Position numbers and translations under genes: made by a program. The notes under the pieces were generated by a model. That model had not been told where the DNA came from, made no database searches, and was given only the letters and a program-made list of their open reading frames with translations. Positions 27,034-36,513 of a DNA stretch of 64,000 nt are shown in pieces; the first letter of the stretch is position 1, and every line of letters begins with the position of its first letter. Source of the stretch: Bacteroidales bacterium (GTDB lineage Bacteria > Bacteroidota > Bacteroidia > Bacteroidales > F082); assembly GCA_023229245.1 (NCBI GenBank), contig JALNZU010000003.1, forward strand, positions 88,955 to 152,954. The letters are read 5' to 3'.

Positions 27034-27394
27034 TATTTATCTGTTTAAAATAAAGAAAGTTGCTGTTAATAAGGTAATTACATTACTAAAACAACTGATT
27101 CGCTTATCCATATACTTTTTGATTTATAACGTGCTGGTAAAAATATGAGTAGAAAAGCTCATGAGTGTCTTTCAAAAAAGCAAAAGTACTTCTTTTCACA
27201 TCGTAAAGTCAGTATCACCGTGAAAGGATCTATTGTCCGAAACCGATTGAAAAAAAAGTTGTGCTTCAGTCTTAGACATGTAACGACATGATCAAAAGCT
27301 TATTACCATGATGATGCATCAGGTACGTCAATATTTTAGTTGTTAAAATCGCCTTAGCTTTGCTGCCTTAATTCACTTAAAACCCAATTCATTT
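27034..27394. other. Intergenic region between divergent fRMsr and glycogen-binding gene
   Basis: No protein gene is supported in these 361 bases. A plus-strand TAnnTTTG box (TAGCTTTG, 27355-27362) lies 32 bases before the glycogen-binding-domain gene, with a TTG at 27340-27342 at shorter than usual spacing. I saw no strong hairpin. Confidence 0.4.
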
Positions 27395-27700
27395 ATGAGT
27401 ATCAAAAAACAAGTTCTCAAGAGCAAACCGGTTTGTAAGGTAAGTTTCAAAATATCGAAAGAAGAAGCTGCCGGTGCTTCTCAGATTGCTATAGTAGGTG
27501 ATTTCAACAATTGGAATGCGCAAAGCGATCTGATGAAACCGTTAAAAGACGGCTCTTTCAGCCTTACTATTGATTTTCAGACTGGTAAAAGCTATCAGTT
27601 TCGGTATTTAGCCGACAATGAACGTTGGTTTGATGAGCCGGAGGCAGACGGGCAGATAGCCGGCATGTTTGGTGCAGCCAATAATCTGCTCAAGCTATAA
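27395..27700 (+). CDS. Small glycogen-binding (CBM48/isoamylase N-terminal-like) protein
   Basis: A 101-residue stand-alone early-set domain related to CBM48. Motifs: KVSFKISKEEAAGASQIAIVGDFNNWNAQ (aromatic carbohydrate-contacting WN) and FSLTIDFQTGKSYQFRYLAD with W/DEPEADG. The domain usually sits in glycogen branching or debranching enzymes or AMPK-beta; here it is not fused to an enzyme and no signal peptide is present, so it is probably cytoplasmic. Possible glycogen or nucleotide-sugar binding is inferred from the family. Flanked by an intergenic promoter upstream and the thioesterase downstream. Confidence 0.84.
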   Translation: MSIKKQVLKSKPVCKVSFKISKEEAAGASQIAIVGDFNNWNAQSDLMKPLKDGSFSLTIDFQTGKSYQFRYLADNERWFDEPEADGQIAGMFGAANNLLKL

Positions 27701-27782
27701 ATATGGTCATTTTATAGACATAAAACTGCATCAGACTATGGTTTGTCGCAGTTTTTTTCTGTAGGATACCGGGTGTATGGCG

Positions 27783-27790
27783 TACTTTTG
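27783..27790 (+). promoter_or_regulatory. Candidate -7 box for the thioesterase gene
   Basis: TACTTTTG matches TAnnTTTG 15 bases before the ATG at 27806, implying a very short leader. A T-rich run about 20 bases upstream could serve as a weak -33. Confidence 0.55.
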
Positions 27791-27805
27791 CAATAAAATA
27801 GTCTG

Positions 27806-28204
27806 ATGAGTTCGCCTTCATTTTTTTTAGAGTTAACAGTACGTGATTACGAATGTGATATGCAAGGCATAGTAAATAATGCCGTTTATCTGCATTATTT
27901 AGAGCATGCACGCCATGAGTATTTGAAGTATAAAGGACTGAATTTTGCTGAGCTCACCCGCGATGGGATCATCTTAGTTGTCAAACGTAGCGAGATAGAT
28001 TACCATCACCCTTTGCGTTCGGGCGACAGCTTCAGGGTAGGATGCCTTATTGAGCGAGTATCACCTCTTCGCTTTGCATTTGTCCAGCAAATTTACCGCC
28101 TGCCCGATCTCAGGCCTATCCTGTCAGCCCGCATCATAGGTACATCAGTAAATAGAAGTGGACGACCCTTTTTGCCTGACAAGATTGATCTGGCATTTGA
28201 ATAG
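27806..28204 (+). CDS. Acyl-CoA thioesterase, hotdog fold (4HBT/YbgC type)
   Basis: A 132-residue single hotdog-domain thioesterase. The signature VRDYECDMQGIVNNAVYLHYLEHARHEYL contains the DxxG-type catalytic Asp (ECDMQGIVNN) and the central helix of 4HBT enzymes; later PLRSGDSFRVGCLIERVSP and FAFVQQIYRLPD match the beta sheet. It hydrolyses acyl-CoA thioesters; substrate unknown. Members of the YbgC group often act with Tol-Pal, but no tol genes are seen nearby. It is preceded by its own promoter-like box. Confidence 0.88.
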   Translation: MSSPSFFLELTVRDYECDMQGIVNNAVYLHYLEHARHEYLKYKGLNFAELTRDGIILVVKRSEIDYHHPLRSGDSFRVGCLIERVSPLRFAFVQQIYRLPDLRPILSARIIGTSVNRSGRPFLPDKIDLAFE

Positions 28205-28388
28205 ACAAGCTGATATAAGTCACAAATAATTTCTCTGTTCTGCCTTCACCTCTGGCTATTCAAGAATCTTTCCCGATTCAGGCAGAAGTTTGTCAACACT
28301 GGTTCTCTAAAGACTATAGTCTGTAAAATGGACTGCTTTATTGAATAGATAGCCATCGCAATATGTGATGGTTTGGCTGTATCAAACA

Positions 28389-28424
28389 CAAAGGCCGCTT
28401 CCTTACAATTAGAAGCGGCCTTTG
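28389..28424 (-). terminator. Strong hairpin terminator after tRNA-Pro
   Basis: CAAAGGCCGCTTC (28389-28401) pairs perfectly with GAAGCGGCCTTTG (28412-28424) over 13 bases around a 10-base loop. On the minus strand it lies 3 bases beyond the CCA end of tRNA-Pro and is followed by TGTTTGAT. It may work in both directions. Confidence 0.75.
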
Positions 28425-28426
28425 TA

Positions 28427-28503
28427 TGGTCGGGGTGACTGGATTCGAACCAGCGGCCTCTTCGTCCCGAACGAAGCGCGCTACCGGACTGCGCCACACC
28501 CCG
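28427..28503 (-). tRNA. tRNA-Pro (CGG)
   Basis: Read on the minus strand: acceptor CGGGGTG/CACCCCG, D stem GCGC/GCGC, anticodon stem CTTCG/CGAAG with loop TTCGGGA (anticodon CGG), T stem GCTGG/CCAGT with loop TTCGAAT, discriminator A at 28430. The 3' CCA (28429-28427) is encoded in the DNA, unlike the tRNA-Phe in this window. Confidence 0.96.
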
Positions 28504-28553
28504 AAATGCAGATAAATTCAGGACTGCAAAAGTACTATTCTTTCTTCATATTT

Positions 28554-31028
28554 TTACAATATGTTATCAGTATCTTCAATGATTTGCTGACCCAACATCC
28601 AGCTTCGCATCCATCGTAATTCGCTATAGCTGATCTCATCGCCTAACACCTCTTTGGCAGGACCTAATCTCAAATCATCTACTTCGGTAAAATACTCTGT
28701 GATGAGTTCAATTTTCTCTTGTTCCATCAGGTCTTTGGGATGTATATTTCCTTTTTGAACCAATTCGGCTATATGGTTTTCTACGGTAGATAATGCCAGT
28801 CTACGTTCTGCTGCAATCTCTTCACAGCTCATCCCCTGACAAAACATCTCATAGGTCTGTTGGGTGCTGCTTGTCATAACTGCTTTTTTGGATGAGTCTG
28901 TTTGTCGTTCTGACTTTTTCTTTTCATTCACAAACTCCTGTACCATTTTCAGGATGTCATTGCCGTAGATTTGAAGCCGTATTTTACCTATACCGCTTAT
29001 CATGCTCAGATCCGATTTTGTCAGAGGTAAATTTTTCGAGATTCCCTGCAAACTTTTCCGGGGTAATATCTGATATTGATCTACTCCTTTCTTTGCTGCT
29101 AAATTATCGCGCCACTTTTTCAAAATCGGGTATAAGGTATCGTCTTTGACAGATCTTTCAGGGCGTTTTGATTTCTTCAGGGCTGGGTCTATTGCAGCTT
29201 TAGCGCGTGCTTCCAATAAAGCTACCATACTGAATTGTTCCTTCAACACTTCAATAGTTGCCTGCTTGATAGCTATCTCAGTAAATATATCGGATTGCAA
29301 TGCCAGTAGTCTTTTTTTAAGGGCTTTATTATCAGTTTCAATCTTTATCCTCAAAACTCTGTATGCGTTCTCAATCAAAGGTAACATATATACGGCAGCC
29401 CGGTTCAAGCGTTCCTGCAATATAGGGTTAGCTTCCAAATCAGTATTGTCTTGAGCTAATCTCTCAATTTGAAGTACAAATTTTTCAGCAACATCAGCTA
29501 ATTTTTCGGAAAATATTCCAAGTTGTTTATTCAGGTTTTCCAATAATCCGGTTTCAAACTGATTAGCATTTTGATGAAGCTGCCTGTTAAAAATCGCCCA
29601 TAATTTACTCCACTGTCCAAAGTCGAACACAGATTTCAACAGCTTTATCTGAAAATTCTTTCGTGCTACTGCCAGACTTTTTTCATCAGGTCTTCCCGCT
29701 TCCATTTTATTCATATAGTGCTGTACACTACTGTTTTCTTTGATAGCAGTTACTGGTATAGGCGACCGGAGTATCATGCCTTCTAATGTTCGGCAACGGC
29801 TTAATGCCACATACACTTGCCCGTGCGTGAATGCTGCCTGAGCATCAATCATTGCCTTGTCGAAACTTAGTCCCTGGCTTTTATGTATGGTAATAGCCCA
29901 AGCAAGTTTTAGGGGATACTGTGTAAAAGTTCCAAGTACTTTTTCTTCTATCTCTTTGGTTTCCTCGTTGATGCTATATGTTGCATATTGCCAGTCGAGC
30001 CTGCCGGTTTCTATCGTCTCGTTTTCGTCTTGGCAATGGATAATCAATCGTTCCTCCTCCTGATCTATGTCTACCAATATTCCTATTTTTCCGTTATAGA
30101 AGACTTTAGCAGGTGAAGGATCGTTTTTCACAAACATCACTTGAGCTCCAATTTTTAGACTTAGTTCCTCTGAGGTAGGAAAAAGGTATTCGGGGAAGTC
30201 GCCCTCTATAGATGCCTCAAAATGATATAAATCGGTATTGAGTGCATCTAACTTATTTTGATTGATGGTATCAGCCTGATAATTATGGGTAGTTAAAGTG
30301 ATATAGCCTTTAGGATCGCTTGCCACGAATTCGGGCAGATAGCGTTTATTAAGCTCACTGATGGTATTCTGTTTCGCATATCCATTACGAATGGCATTTA
30401 ACAGATTGATAAAATACTGGTCTTGTTGACGGTACACCTTTTCTAACTGAATGCAGACATAATCAGTATTGCGCAATGCATAGCTATCAAAAAAATAAAC
30501 GGTATCGTAAAAAGGTGATAACAGTCTCCACTCTTCTTCCCGTGCTATAGGGGGCAATTGCCACAGATCGCCTATCATCAGCAGTTGCACACCTCCGAAT
30601 GCTATATTAGAATTTCTGTATCGTCGCAATACTGCATCTATGGCATCTAAGAGGTCGGCACGTACCATGCTTATCTCATCTATGACCAATAGGTCGAGGC
30701 TGCGGATGATCTGACGCTTCTCTCGTGTCAGTTGCTGAAAACGAGCTGCTGTTGATTTTGGATCAGCCTTAAAAGTCATGGAATTTTGGTATGCGTCGGG
30801 CAGTTGAGGTCCAAAAGGAAGCTGAAAAAAGCTGTGAATAGTAACACCACCTGCATTTAAAGCAGCTACTCCTGTAGGAGCTACTACAACGTATCTTTTT
30901 GAAGTAAAGCGATGCAGATTGTGTAGGAAAGTGGTCTTACCCGTTCCTGCCTTTCCTGTTAAAAACACATGGACATCCGTTTGTGATACATAGGATGCGG
31001 CAAGCTCTATTAACGAATTGGTTTCCAT
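28554..31028 (-). CDS. PIF1-like SF1 DNA helicase with C-terminal HRDC-like and HTH regions
   Basis: An 824-residue helicase. Walker A FLTGKAGTGKTTFLHNL, motif Ia APTGVAALNAGGVTIHSFFQ, Walker B DLLVIDEISMVRADLLDAID and QLLMIGDLWQLPPI, then late motifs AWAITIHKSQGLSFDKAMID and GQVYVALSRCRTLEGM complete the PIF1/RecD-like SF1 core (to about 425). The C-terminal half has a coiled region, an HRDC-like helical segment (around 625-700, LPLTKSDLSMISGIGKIRLQIYG), and an HTH-like stretch (EMFCQGMSCEEIAAERRLAL). The family is common in Bacteroidota and is presumed to act in genome maintenance. Confidence 0.85.
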   Translation of the reverse strand: METNSLIELAASYVSQTDVHVFLTGKAGTGKTTFLHNLHRFTSKRYVVVAPTGVAALNAGGVTIHSFFQLPFGPQLPDAYQNSMTFKADPKSTAARFQQLTREKRQIIRSLDLLVIDEISMVRADLLDAIDAVLRRYRNSNIAFGGVQLLMIGDLWQLPPIAREEEWRLLSPFYDTVYFFDSYALRNTDYVCIQLEKVYRQQDQYFINLLNAIRNGYAKQNTISELNKRYLPEFVASDPKGYITLTTHNYQADTINQNKLDALNTDLYHFEASIEGDFPEYLFPTSEELSLKIGAQVMFVKNDPSPAKVFYNGKIGILVDIDQEEERLIIHCQDENETIETGRLDWQYATYSINEETKEIEEKVLGTFTQYPLKLAWAITIHKSQGLSFDKAMIDAQAAFTHGQVYVALSRCRTLEGMILRSPIPVTAIKENSSVQHYMNKMEAGRPDEKSLAVARKNFQIKLLKSVFDFGQWSKLWAIFNRQLHQNANQFETGLLENLNKQLGIFSEKLADVAEKFVLQIERLAQDNTDLEANPILQERLNRAAVYMLPLIENAYRVLRIKIETDNKALKKRLLALQSDIFTEIAIKQATIEVLKEQFSMVALLEARAKAAIDPALKKSKRPERSVKDDTLYPILKKWRDNLAAKKGVDQYQILPRKSLQGISKNLPLTKSDLSMISGIGKIRLQIYGNDILKMVQEFVNEKKKSERQTDSSKKAVMTSSTQQTYEMFCQGMSCEEIAAERRLALSTVENHIAELVQKGNIHPKDLMEQEKIELITEYFTEVDDLRLGPAKEVLGDEISYSELRWMRSWMLGQQIIEDTDNIL

Positions 31029-31151
31029 GTTTCAAACACCTTATAATAAGACTGTAGATCAGTGCTACATTTGGAATATTACTTTACAATCTATTCCGAT
31101 ATAGTTTACAAAGTCAGATATAGCTGTGAGCTATACTTATATCGCCTACAA

Positions 31152-32663
31152 TTACCAATTGAGATAATGTACTTTATAATTATCCTGTAAGTAAGACGAT
31201 ATGACGGTCTGTCGTCCTTCTTCGGCATCTTTAAGACTAACGAAAGCATTGGATGTGCGATGTCCTCTGTCGGCCCGGTTCCATCCCGGATAATTTGAGA
31301 TAAGCAAATGATTGAACTGATAATTTAACTCGAAGTCTTTTTTTTCTTGATGTATATTGCTCACAAAACCGTGGTATCCATTTTTTCCGGTGCCTTCGGG
31401 ATCACAGTAGCAGGAAGAAAACACAAAATAATAATAAGGGCCGCGTGCTAATTCCATTGGGATAGTCTCAATAGGAGCTTCTTCAATAACATCTTTTTTT
31501 ATTCTCAGATTATTTTGAAACACCATTGCTAACAGGTTATAACATACATCTACTCCAGCCAGAAAAAGATCAGGATCACCATCACCGTCGAAATCACCCC
31601 AACGTGCTACTCCATTAGATAGTCCGGGCAATCCGGCCATCAGGTCATGAAACCCTTGTCCTTTCATATTCTCATAAACTATCGTATAAGGTCGTTCCAG
31701 ACTTTCGCCCGTTATGACTATATCCGGATAGCCATCGTTATTGAAATCGGCTATATCTATTGAAGCGTGCATCAGTTGTCTCAATCCGCTCCTGTTACCC
31801 TCCACATATTGCATATTAGCTGTTCCTTTATACCATACAGTAACCGGCATACCGTATTTATTTTCTCCGGCAAGTATGAAATCCATGATGCCGTCGCGAT
31901 TAAAATCGGCCCAGGCGGCATCACTATGTTTCAGGCCGGGCAGACTTACCGGAGCTTCTTTATATTCACCATCCTTGTATCGATAGATACGCGTGATAGG
32001 TCCGTTATCCGATAAGCCGGTCAATAGCAGGTCAAGGTATCCGTTTCTGTTTGCATCGGCCCATACTGCCGCACCGAAATAAACGCCTGGCAAGCCGAAG
32101 TCGCGTATAGTAAATCGTTCATTTTCGTTATGCAATATGAAGGTTCGGGCTTTCCCATATTCGTCTATCCCACACATCAAAATATCAGGTCGGCCATCTC
32201 TGTTATAATCGCCTACTTGTATGGAGCCATCGGTAAGGGCAGGGATAGCATGGGTAGTCCGTTTAAAGCTGCCATTTTGCTGTTGTAAATAAATACCCGA
32301 AACAAATCGCTTATGTCTGTCAATACCACTTAACACTATATCTTGTCGGCCATCGTTGTTCAAATCGGCAACAAAGAAGCTACCGTTCACTATATCGGGT
32401 AATGATATCTGCGTTGATATAAAGGTTTTTTTATTCGTTTGCTTATACAATACTGTGCGGGGTGTCATTCCGTTTATATTGGCTTCACCAGTAGCCAATG
32501 GATGCAGCTTCCCGTCTATTTGTATCCAGTGTGCATGTGCATTTGATAAGCCGGGGCCGCTTACCGGGAGTTCTGTAAAAACTTGTGCCTGAAGTGCATA
32601 TAAAGACAACAGCAACCAAGAGGTTAAAGCTATCAGAGGAACATATTGTTTTTTCATCTTCAT
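31152..32663 (-). CDS. Exported FG-GAP/VCBS beta-propeller protein
   Basis: A 503-residue exported protein (signal peptide to about LQAQ, residue 26) with at least six FG-GAP-type repeats containing Asp-rich Ca-binding loops: VADLNNDGRQDIVLSG, VGDYNRDGRPDILMCG, ADANRNGYLDLLLTG, ADFNRDGIMDFILAG, IADFNNDGYPDIVITG, WGDFDGDGDPDLFLAG. These usually form an integrin-like seven-bladed propeller. The last ~110 residues form a different region with CYCDPEGTGKNGYHG and no T9SS signature. It is 11 bases downstream of the hybrid kinase, so they are likely co-transcribed; a role as its sensory or target protein is only inference. Confidence 0.83.
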   Translation of the reverse strand: MKMKKQYVPLIALTSWLLLSLYALQAQVFTELPVSGPGLSNAHAHWIQIDGKLHPLATGEANINGMTPRTVLYKQTNKKTFISTQISLPDIVNGSFFVADLNNDGRQDIVLSGIDRHKRFVSGIYLQQQNGSFKRTTHAIPALTDGSIQVGDYNRDGRPDILMCGIDEYGKARTFILHNENERFTIRDFGLPGVYFGAAVWADANRNGYLDLLLTGLSDNGPITRIYRYKDGEYKEAPVSLPGLKHSDAAWADFNRDGIMDFILAGENKYGMPVTVWYKGTANMQYVEGNRSGLRQLMHASIDIADFNNDGYPDIVITGESLERPYTIVYENMKGQGFHDLMAGLPGLSNGVARWGDFDGDGDPDLFLAGVDVCYNLLAMVFQNNLRIKKDVIEEAPIETIPMELARGPYYYFVFSSCYCDPEGTGKNGYHGFVSNIHQEKKDFELNYQFNHLLISNYPGWNRADRGHRTSNAFVSLKDAEEGRQTVISSYLQDNYKVHYLNW

Positions 32664-32674
32664 CGCATGAATGC

Positions 32675-35452
32675 TTAGGTTTCTTCCTTAAAAAACAGGT
32701 CCAATACCTGATAAAGTTTTTCGATACTCAAGGGTTTGCTAAGGTACGAATCAAATCCAAGTTTGGCGTATTGATCATCTGCTTCGGTGGATGCAAATGC
32801 CGTTATAGCAATGACAGGGCGCTGATATCCTTGTTCGCGTAACCGTTTCAACGATTCTTTTCCATCCATCACAGGCATTTGGATATCCATCAATATCATA
32901 TCAGGATGTGCTTCGGTAACCATATCTAAAGCAATCAATCCGTTGGCAGCATGTATGGTTTTCACACCTGAATGAATAAGCATAGTTTCGAGTAGTTCAT
33001 AGTTGGTTTCAATATCTTCGGCGACGAGTATGTGTTTATCAGAGTAGTCGGGATAATCGAGTATGGTTCTCGGTTTAGGAGTTGAATCGGCTGGCAGTGT
33101 AAAATAGAATACTGTTCCTTTATTTACCACCGATTCTACCCATACTGTACCTCCAAGCAGCTTAGTAAGGTTTCGTGTGATTGCCAATCCCAAGCCTGTC
33201 CCACCGTATATGCGTGTATGTGAATCATCGGCTTGTCGGAAATTTTCAAAGATCACTCCAAGTTTCGATTCGGGTATGCCTATGCCGGTGTCTTTTACAA
33301 AGAACTGATATTCATCTTTACCCCGTATTACGCCAAATTCTATATGTCCGTCGTGAGTGAACTTAACCGCATTGCTAAGCAGATTAGTAAATATCTGTTG
33401 CAGCCTAAGTTTATCGGTAAATATCATTTCATCGGATGGCAATTCATTGTTCGAGAGCAGTAGTCTAACTTGTGGCTTCCCTGCCTGATCAAGCTGTTGC
33501 CTGAAGGTAATGGCTATTTCATCTAACAAGGACTGTAATTTAAACGCTGAAGGATGTATCTTCAATTCGCCTGCTTCAATCTTTGATATATCGATAATAT
33601 CATTGATAAGGTTGAGCAGCAGCTTTCCACTGGATTGTATCATGTCCACGAACTCAACCTTTTCTTCGCTTGAATATTCATCTGTCGCAAGCAGATCAGC
33701 GAATCCTAAGATGACATTCATAGGTGTACGGATTTCGTGCGACATATTTGCCAAAAAAGTTGATTTTACTTTATCCGATTCTTCTGCTTTATTTTTTGCT
33801 GCGATCAGGTCTTGTTCAAATTTTTTGTTTTTAGTAATATTTTCCATCAGGATCACAGAGCCTATAAAACCTGTATGGTCAAACAGCGGGCTACCTTTTA
33901 TCCGCATCCACAATATCTGATTTATATGTCTGATGCGAAAACTGGTATCGTCTAATGATTTTTCTTCTTTATGTGCTTTTTTCCAAAGTGTTTCAATTTG
34001 TTTGCGGTCTTCGTGCAGTATATGCCTAAACCACTCGCCTTGCATCAGTACGTTTTTATTTAGACCAGATGTTTCCGGCAACATTTTATTAAAGTAATTG
34101 ATCTTTCCCTCTTTATCGGTTACTATGATTCCGAAAGGTACTGTCTCACTTATTGCCCGAAGTTTTTCCTCACTTTGTTTCAGAGCGTTAAACGCTTGTT
34201 GCAGTTCATCGCCTCTTTCTTTTAGTTCTTTGGTTCGTTCTTCAACCCGCTTTTCAAGATTTTGATTCAGTTTAGTGAGGGTATTCGTATGTTTTTTCTT
34301 ACGAAAGAAAAGCCAGATAAGGAATCCGATAATAAGCAGTAACAGTATGATCAATGCAGCCAGGATAATGTAGCGTTCGCGCATATTCTGCTGCCTGATC
34401 TGGAGCTTAAGGATCTCATTTTCATTGTCAAGCTGTGTAGTCTCGTAATGCACCATGATTTCCATCAGCTCCCTATTCTTACTTTCGTTGAAAAGGCTGT
34501 CGCTATATTGTAATACCAATCCCGACATCTGAAAAGCCTGTTTATAGTCTTTCTTGCTTTCGTATATACGTGTTTGCAGCCGGTAATTAAACCGTAATAT
34601 ACCCGGGTCGTGCTGTCGAAGTGAAATTTGTTCGGCACGTTTTAAAGTATCCAAAGCGGCATCATATGAACCTCTTGTATAAAGCAGCTCGGCTATTTGA
34701 TTGAGTGCTAAGGCAACACCCCTTTCATTATTAATAGCTTTGTAAATATTGTATGCACTTTTTACAAACTCCAATGCCTGCCCATAATGCTTCATTTTAG
34801 TCATTACCCTGCCCATGCTTGCATACACATTCGATAACTGCAAGGGTTTATCATGCCTTTTATAAATGGCCAATGCGCTCACAAAGAAGTCGAGTGCACG
34901 TATATATTCACCCATATTAGTTAATACTAATCCTATGGCATTTTGTGAATAAGCTATCTGTAGTTCATCATTTAAGAACTCTTTCAGATACAGGCTTCGG
35001 AAATGGAAATCAAGTGCTTTCTCATGCTCACCAAACTGAAAATAGACATGGCCAATATTCGCATATGAGAAAGCAATTCCTAAGCTATCTCTTCCTTTTT
35101 CAAATATTCTCAACGCATCGAGATGAAGTTGTAAGGCTTTTTCCAAAAAGTTCATCTTGCGGTAACACACTCCCTCTTCATTATATACACGGGCTTTGGC
35201 AAGATTAGCACCCAATGAATCGGCTAATACTATTGCCTGACGAGCAAAGGTTACTCCCTGCCTTGGATTAATGTTACGTAACTGGCCGATGAGATCAATA
35301 TATATTTCAAGCTTTTCAGCTCCTTTTGCCTGTTCGAGATTTAGCTTCAGACTGTCAATAGCTGTAATGGAATCAGCTTTTAAATAACTGCCCTGACTGA
35401 TACAGAAAAGAAAAACAATATGCAGAATAAAAAGATGTTTCCAAGGACGCAT
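32675..35452 (-). CDS. TPR-containing hybrid sensor histidine kinase/response regulator
   Basis: A 925-residue hybrid kinase. Signal-like N-terminus, TPR repeats between about residues 40 and 330 (for example GIAFSYANIGHVYFQFGEHE and LSNVYASMGRVMTKMKHYGQ), one transmembrane helix (about 358-382), a PAS domain (about 425-545, VTDKEGKINYFNKMLPETSG), HisKA with FLANMSHEIRTPMNVILGF (His 572), HATPase (DTGIGIPESKLG and GGTGLGLAITRNL), and a C-terminal receiver with DMILMDIQMPVMDG. The TPR region is extracytoplasmic by topology. No separate DNA-binding domain is present, so output goes through a phosphorelay; the stand-alone receiver 480 bases upstream is a candidate partner. Confidence 0.9.
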   Translation of the reverse strand: MRPWKHLFILHIVFLFCISQGSYLKADSITAIDSLKLNLEQAKGAEKLEIYIDLIGQLRNINPRQGVTFARQAIVLADSLGANLAKARVYNEEGVCYRKMNFLEKALQLHLDALRIFEKGRDSLGIAFSYANIGHVYFQFGEHEKALDFHFRSLYLKEFLNDELQIAYSQNAIGLVLTNMGEYIRALDFFVSALAIYKRHDKPLQLSNVYASMGRVMTKMKHYGQALEFVKSAYNIYKAINNERGVALALNQIAELLYTRGSYDAALDTLKRAEQISLRQHDPGILRFNYRLQTRIYESKKDYKQAFQMSGLVLQYSDSLFNESKNRELMEIMVHYETTQLDNENEILKLQIRQQNMRERYIILAALIILLLLIIGFLIWLFFRKKKHTNTLTKLNQNLEKRVEERTKELKERGDELQQAFNALKQSEEKLRAISETVPFGIIVTDKEGKINYFNKMLPETSGLNKNVLMQGEWFRHILHEDRKQIETLWKKAHKEEKSLDDTSFRIRHINQILWMRIKGSPLFDHTGFIGSVILMENITKNKKFEQDLIAAKNKAEESDKVKSTFLANMSHEIRTPMNVILGFADLLATDEYSSEEKVEFVDMIQSSGKLLLNLINDIIDISKIEAGELKIHPSAFKLQSLLDEIAITFRQQLDQAGKPQVRLLLSNNELPSDEMIFTDKLRLQQIFTNLLSNAVKFTHDGHIEFGVIRGKDEYQFFVKDTGIGIPESKLGVIFENFRQADDSHTRIYGGTGLGLAITRNLTKLLGGTVWVESVVNKGTVFYFTLPADSTPKPRTILDYPDYSDKHILVAEDIETNYELLETMLIHSGVKTIHAANGLIALDMVTEAHPDMILMDIQMPVMDGKESLKRLREQGYQRPVIAITAFASTEADDQYAKLGFDSYLSKPLSIEKLYQVLDLFFKEET

Positions 35453-35931
35453 AGAAATCGTTGTTTATCAAGCAAACCAAAATGGCAAATATAAAGAATT
35501 GAAGCGTACCTATATTTGAAAAAATACCTCTTCATTGATCTTCATGTACGAATACTGTAGTCTCTGCTTACAAGAACAATAAGCTATCAAATCATCCTAT
35601 AAGGAATAGGTTGTTCGTAGCAGTATCTATTAGTATCAACAGAAGGAGAGATTAGCTGTTTAAAATCATGTAACCTTCTGAATTTTATTTTATTAAAATA
35701 ATTTAAGATAATTAATTTGCTTTGTTTTCTATAGTTTTTTCCTCAATCCAACAGCTATGATTTCAAATAAAAAAAGCAAGTATTTGGTTTGGTTTTCAGG
35801 ATCGCTGGTTTGGCACGATTAATTTTAGAGTAGGTTTTTCTTTAAATTTTGTGTATAAAATCCATATCAATTTTTTTAGAGTCTCAGAAGCATCATATAT
35901 AGAAATCGTTTTTATTTCTTATATCATTGGA
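35453..35931. other. Intergenic region between the receiver and hybrid kinase genes
   Basis: No convincing gene in these 479 bases. On the minus strand TATATTTG (35493-35486), a TAnnTTTG box, lies 34 bases upstream of the kinase gene and is the best promoter candidate. A short plus-strand frame (ATG at 35757, 21 codons, MISNKKSKYLVWFSGSLVWH...) is not supported by length or context. The middle is very AT-rich. Confidence 0.4.
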
Positions 35932-36360
35932 TTACAGCACTTTATTAACCAATTGTGTGATGGTGTCCCGCAAGAGTTGAGGTTCTACGGGCTTAGTGAG
36001 GTAGGCGTCGTATGGCACTTTTTCATTTTCGTACAAAGGGCTGAAAGTGCTCAGAGATATGATAGGCAAGTAGGGCATTATTGATTTTATGCGCTTGGCT
36101 GTTTCCATTCCATCCATGCCGGGCATATGGTAATCCATTAAAATAAGGTCGATAGCCGGAGTTTGTTTTATACTTTCAATAGCTTTAAACCCATTATCAG
36201 CATATATTACGCGGGCATTTAGTTTTCCCAGTATCGCTTTGATCAACAAAAAATTCACCTTTAAATCATCCACTACAAGGATATGAATGACTTCTTTAAT
36301 TGTCTTAGTGTTTCTCTTGCCGTTAATTTGAGACGCTTTAGTTCGTAACATGAATTGCAA
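35932..36360 (-). CDS. Single-domain response regulator (receiver only)
   Basis: A 142-residue protein with a short basic N-terminal tail (about 25 residues) before a complete receiver: HILVVDDLKVNF, IDLILMDYHMPGMDGMETAKR (phosphoacceptor Asp), PIISLSTF and AYLTKPVEPQLL. There is no output domain. Such receivers usually act in phosphorelays or by protein contacts. It lies 480 bases upstream of the hybrid kinase in the same direction. The start could be internal, since the tail has no known function. Confidence 0.82.
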   Translation of the reverse strand: MQFMLRTKASQINGKRNTKTIKEVIHILVVDDLKVNFLLIKAILGKLNARVIYADNGFKAIESIKQTPAIDLILMDYHMPGMDGMETAKRIKSIMPYLPIISLSTFSPLYENEKVPYDAYLTKPVEPQLLRDTITQLVNKVL

Positions 36361-36513
36361 TAATTTTTTAAAGCTTCCATGTCAATTAGTGTTCCATTTT
36401 CTATAGCTTACTGATTCAACGGCTATTACAAATTCTCATCTTAATTAGATTTGTCCCAAACCCAATTTGTTTTCCAGTTTTGGGAATTGTGCCCATAATA
36501 AACCGGTAGTTTC

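Noticed and set aside
35757..35822. 21-codon plus-strand reading frame in the receiver/kinase gap
   Set aside because: Too short, no conserved features, no promoter box at the right distance, and in a very AT-rich region.
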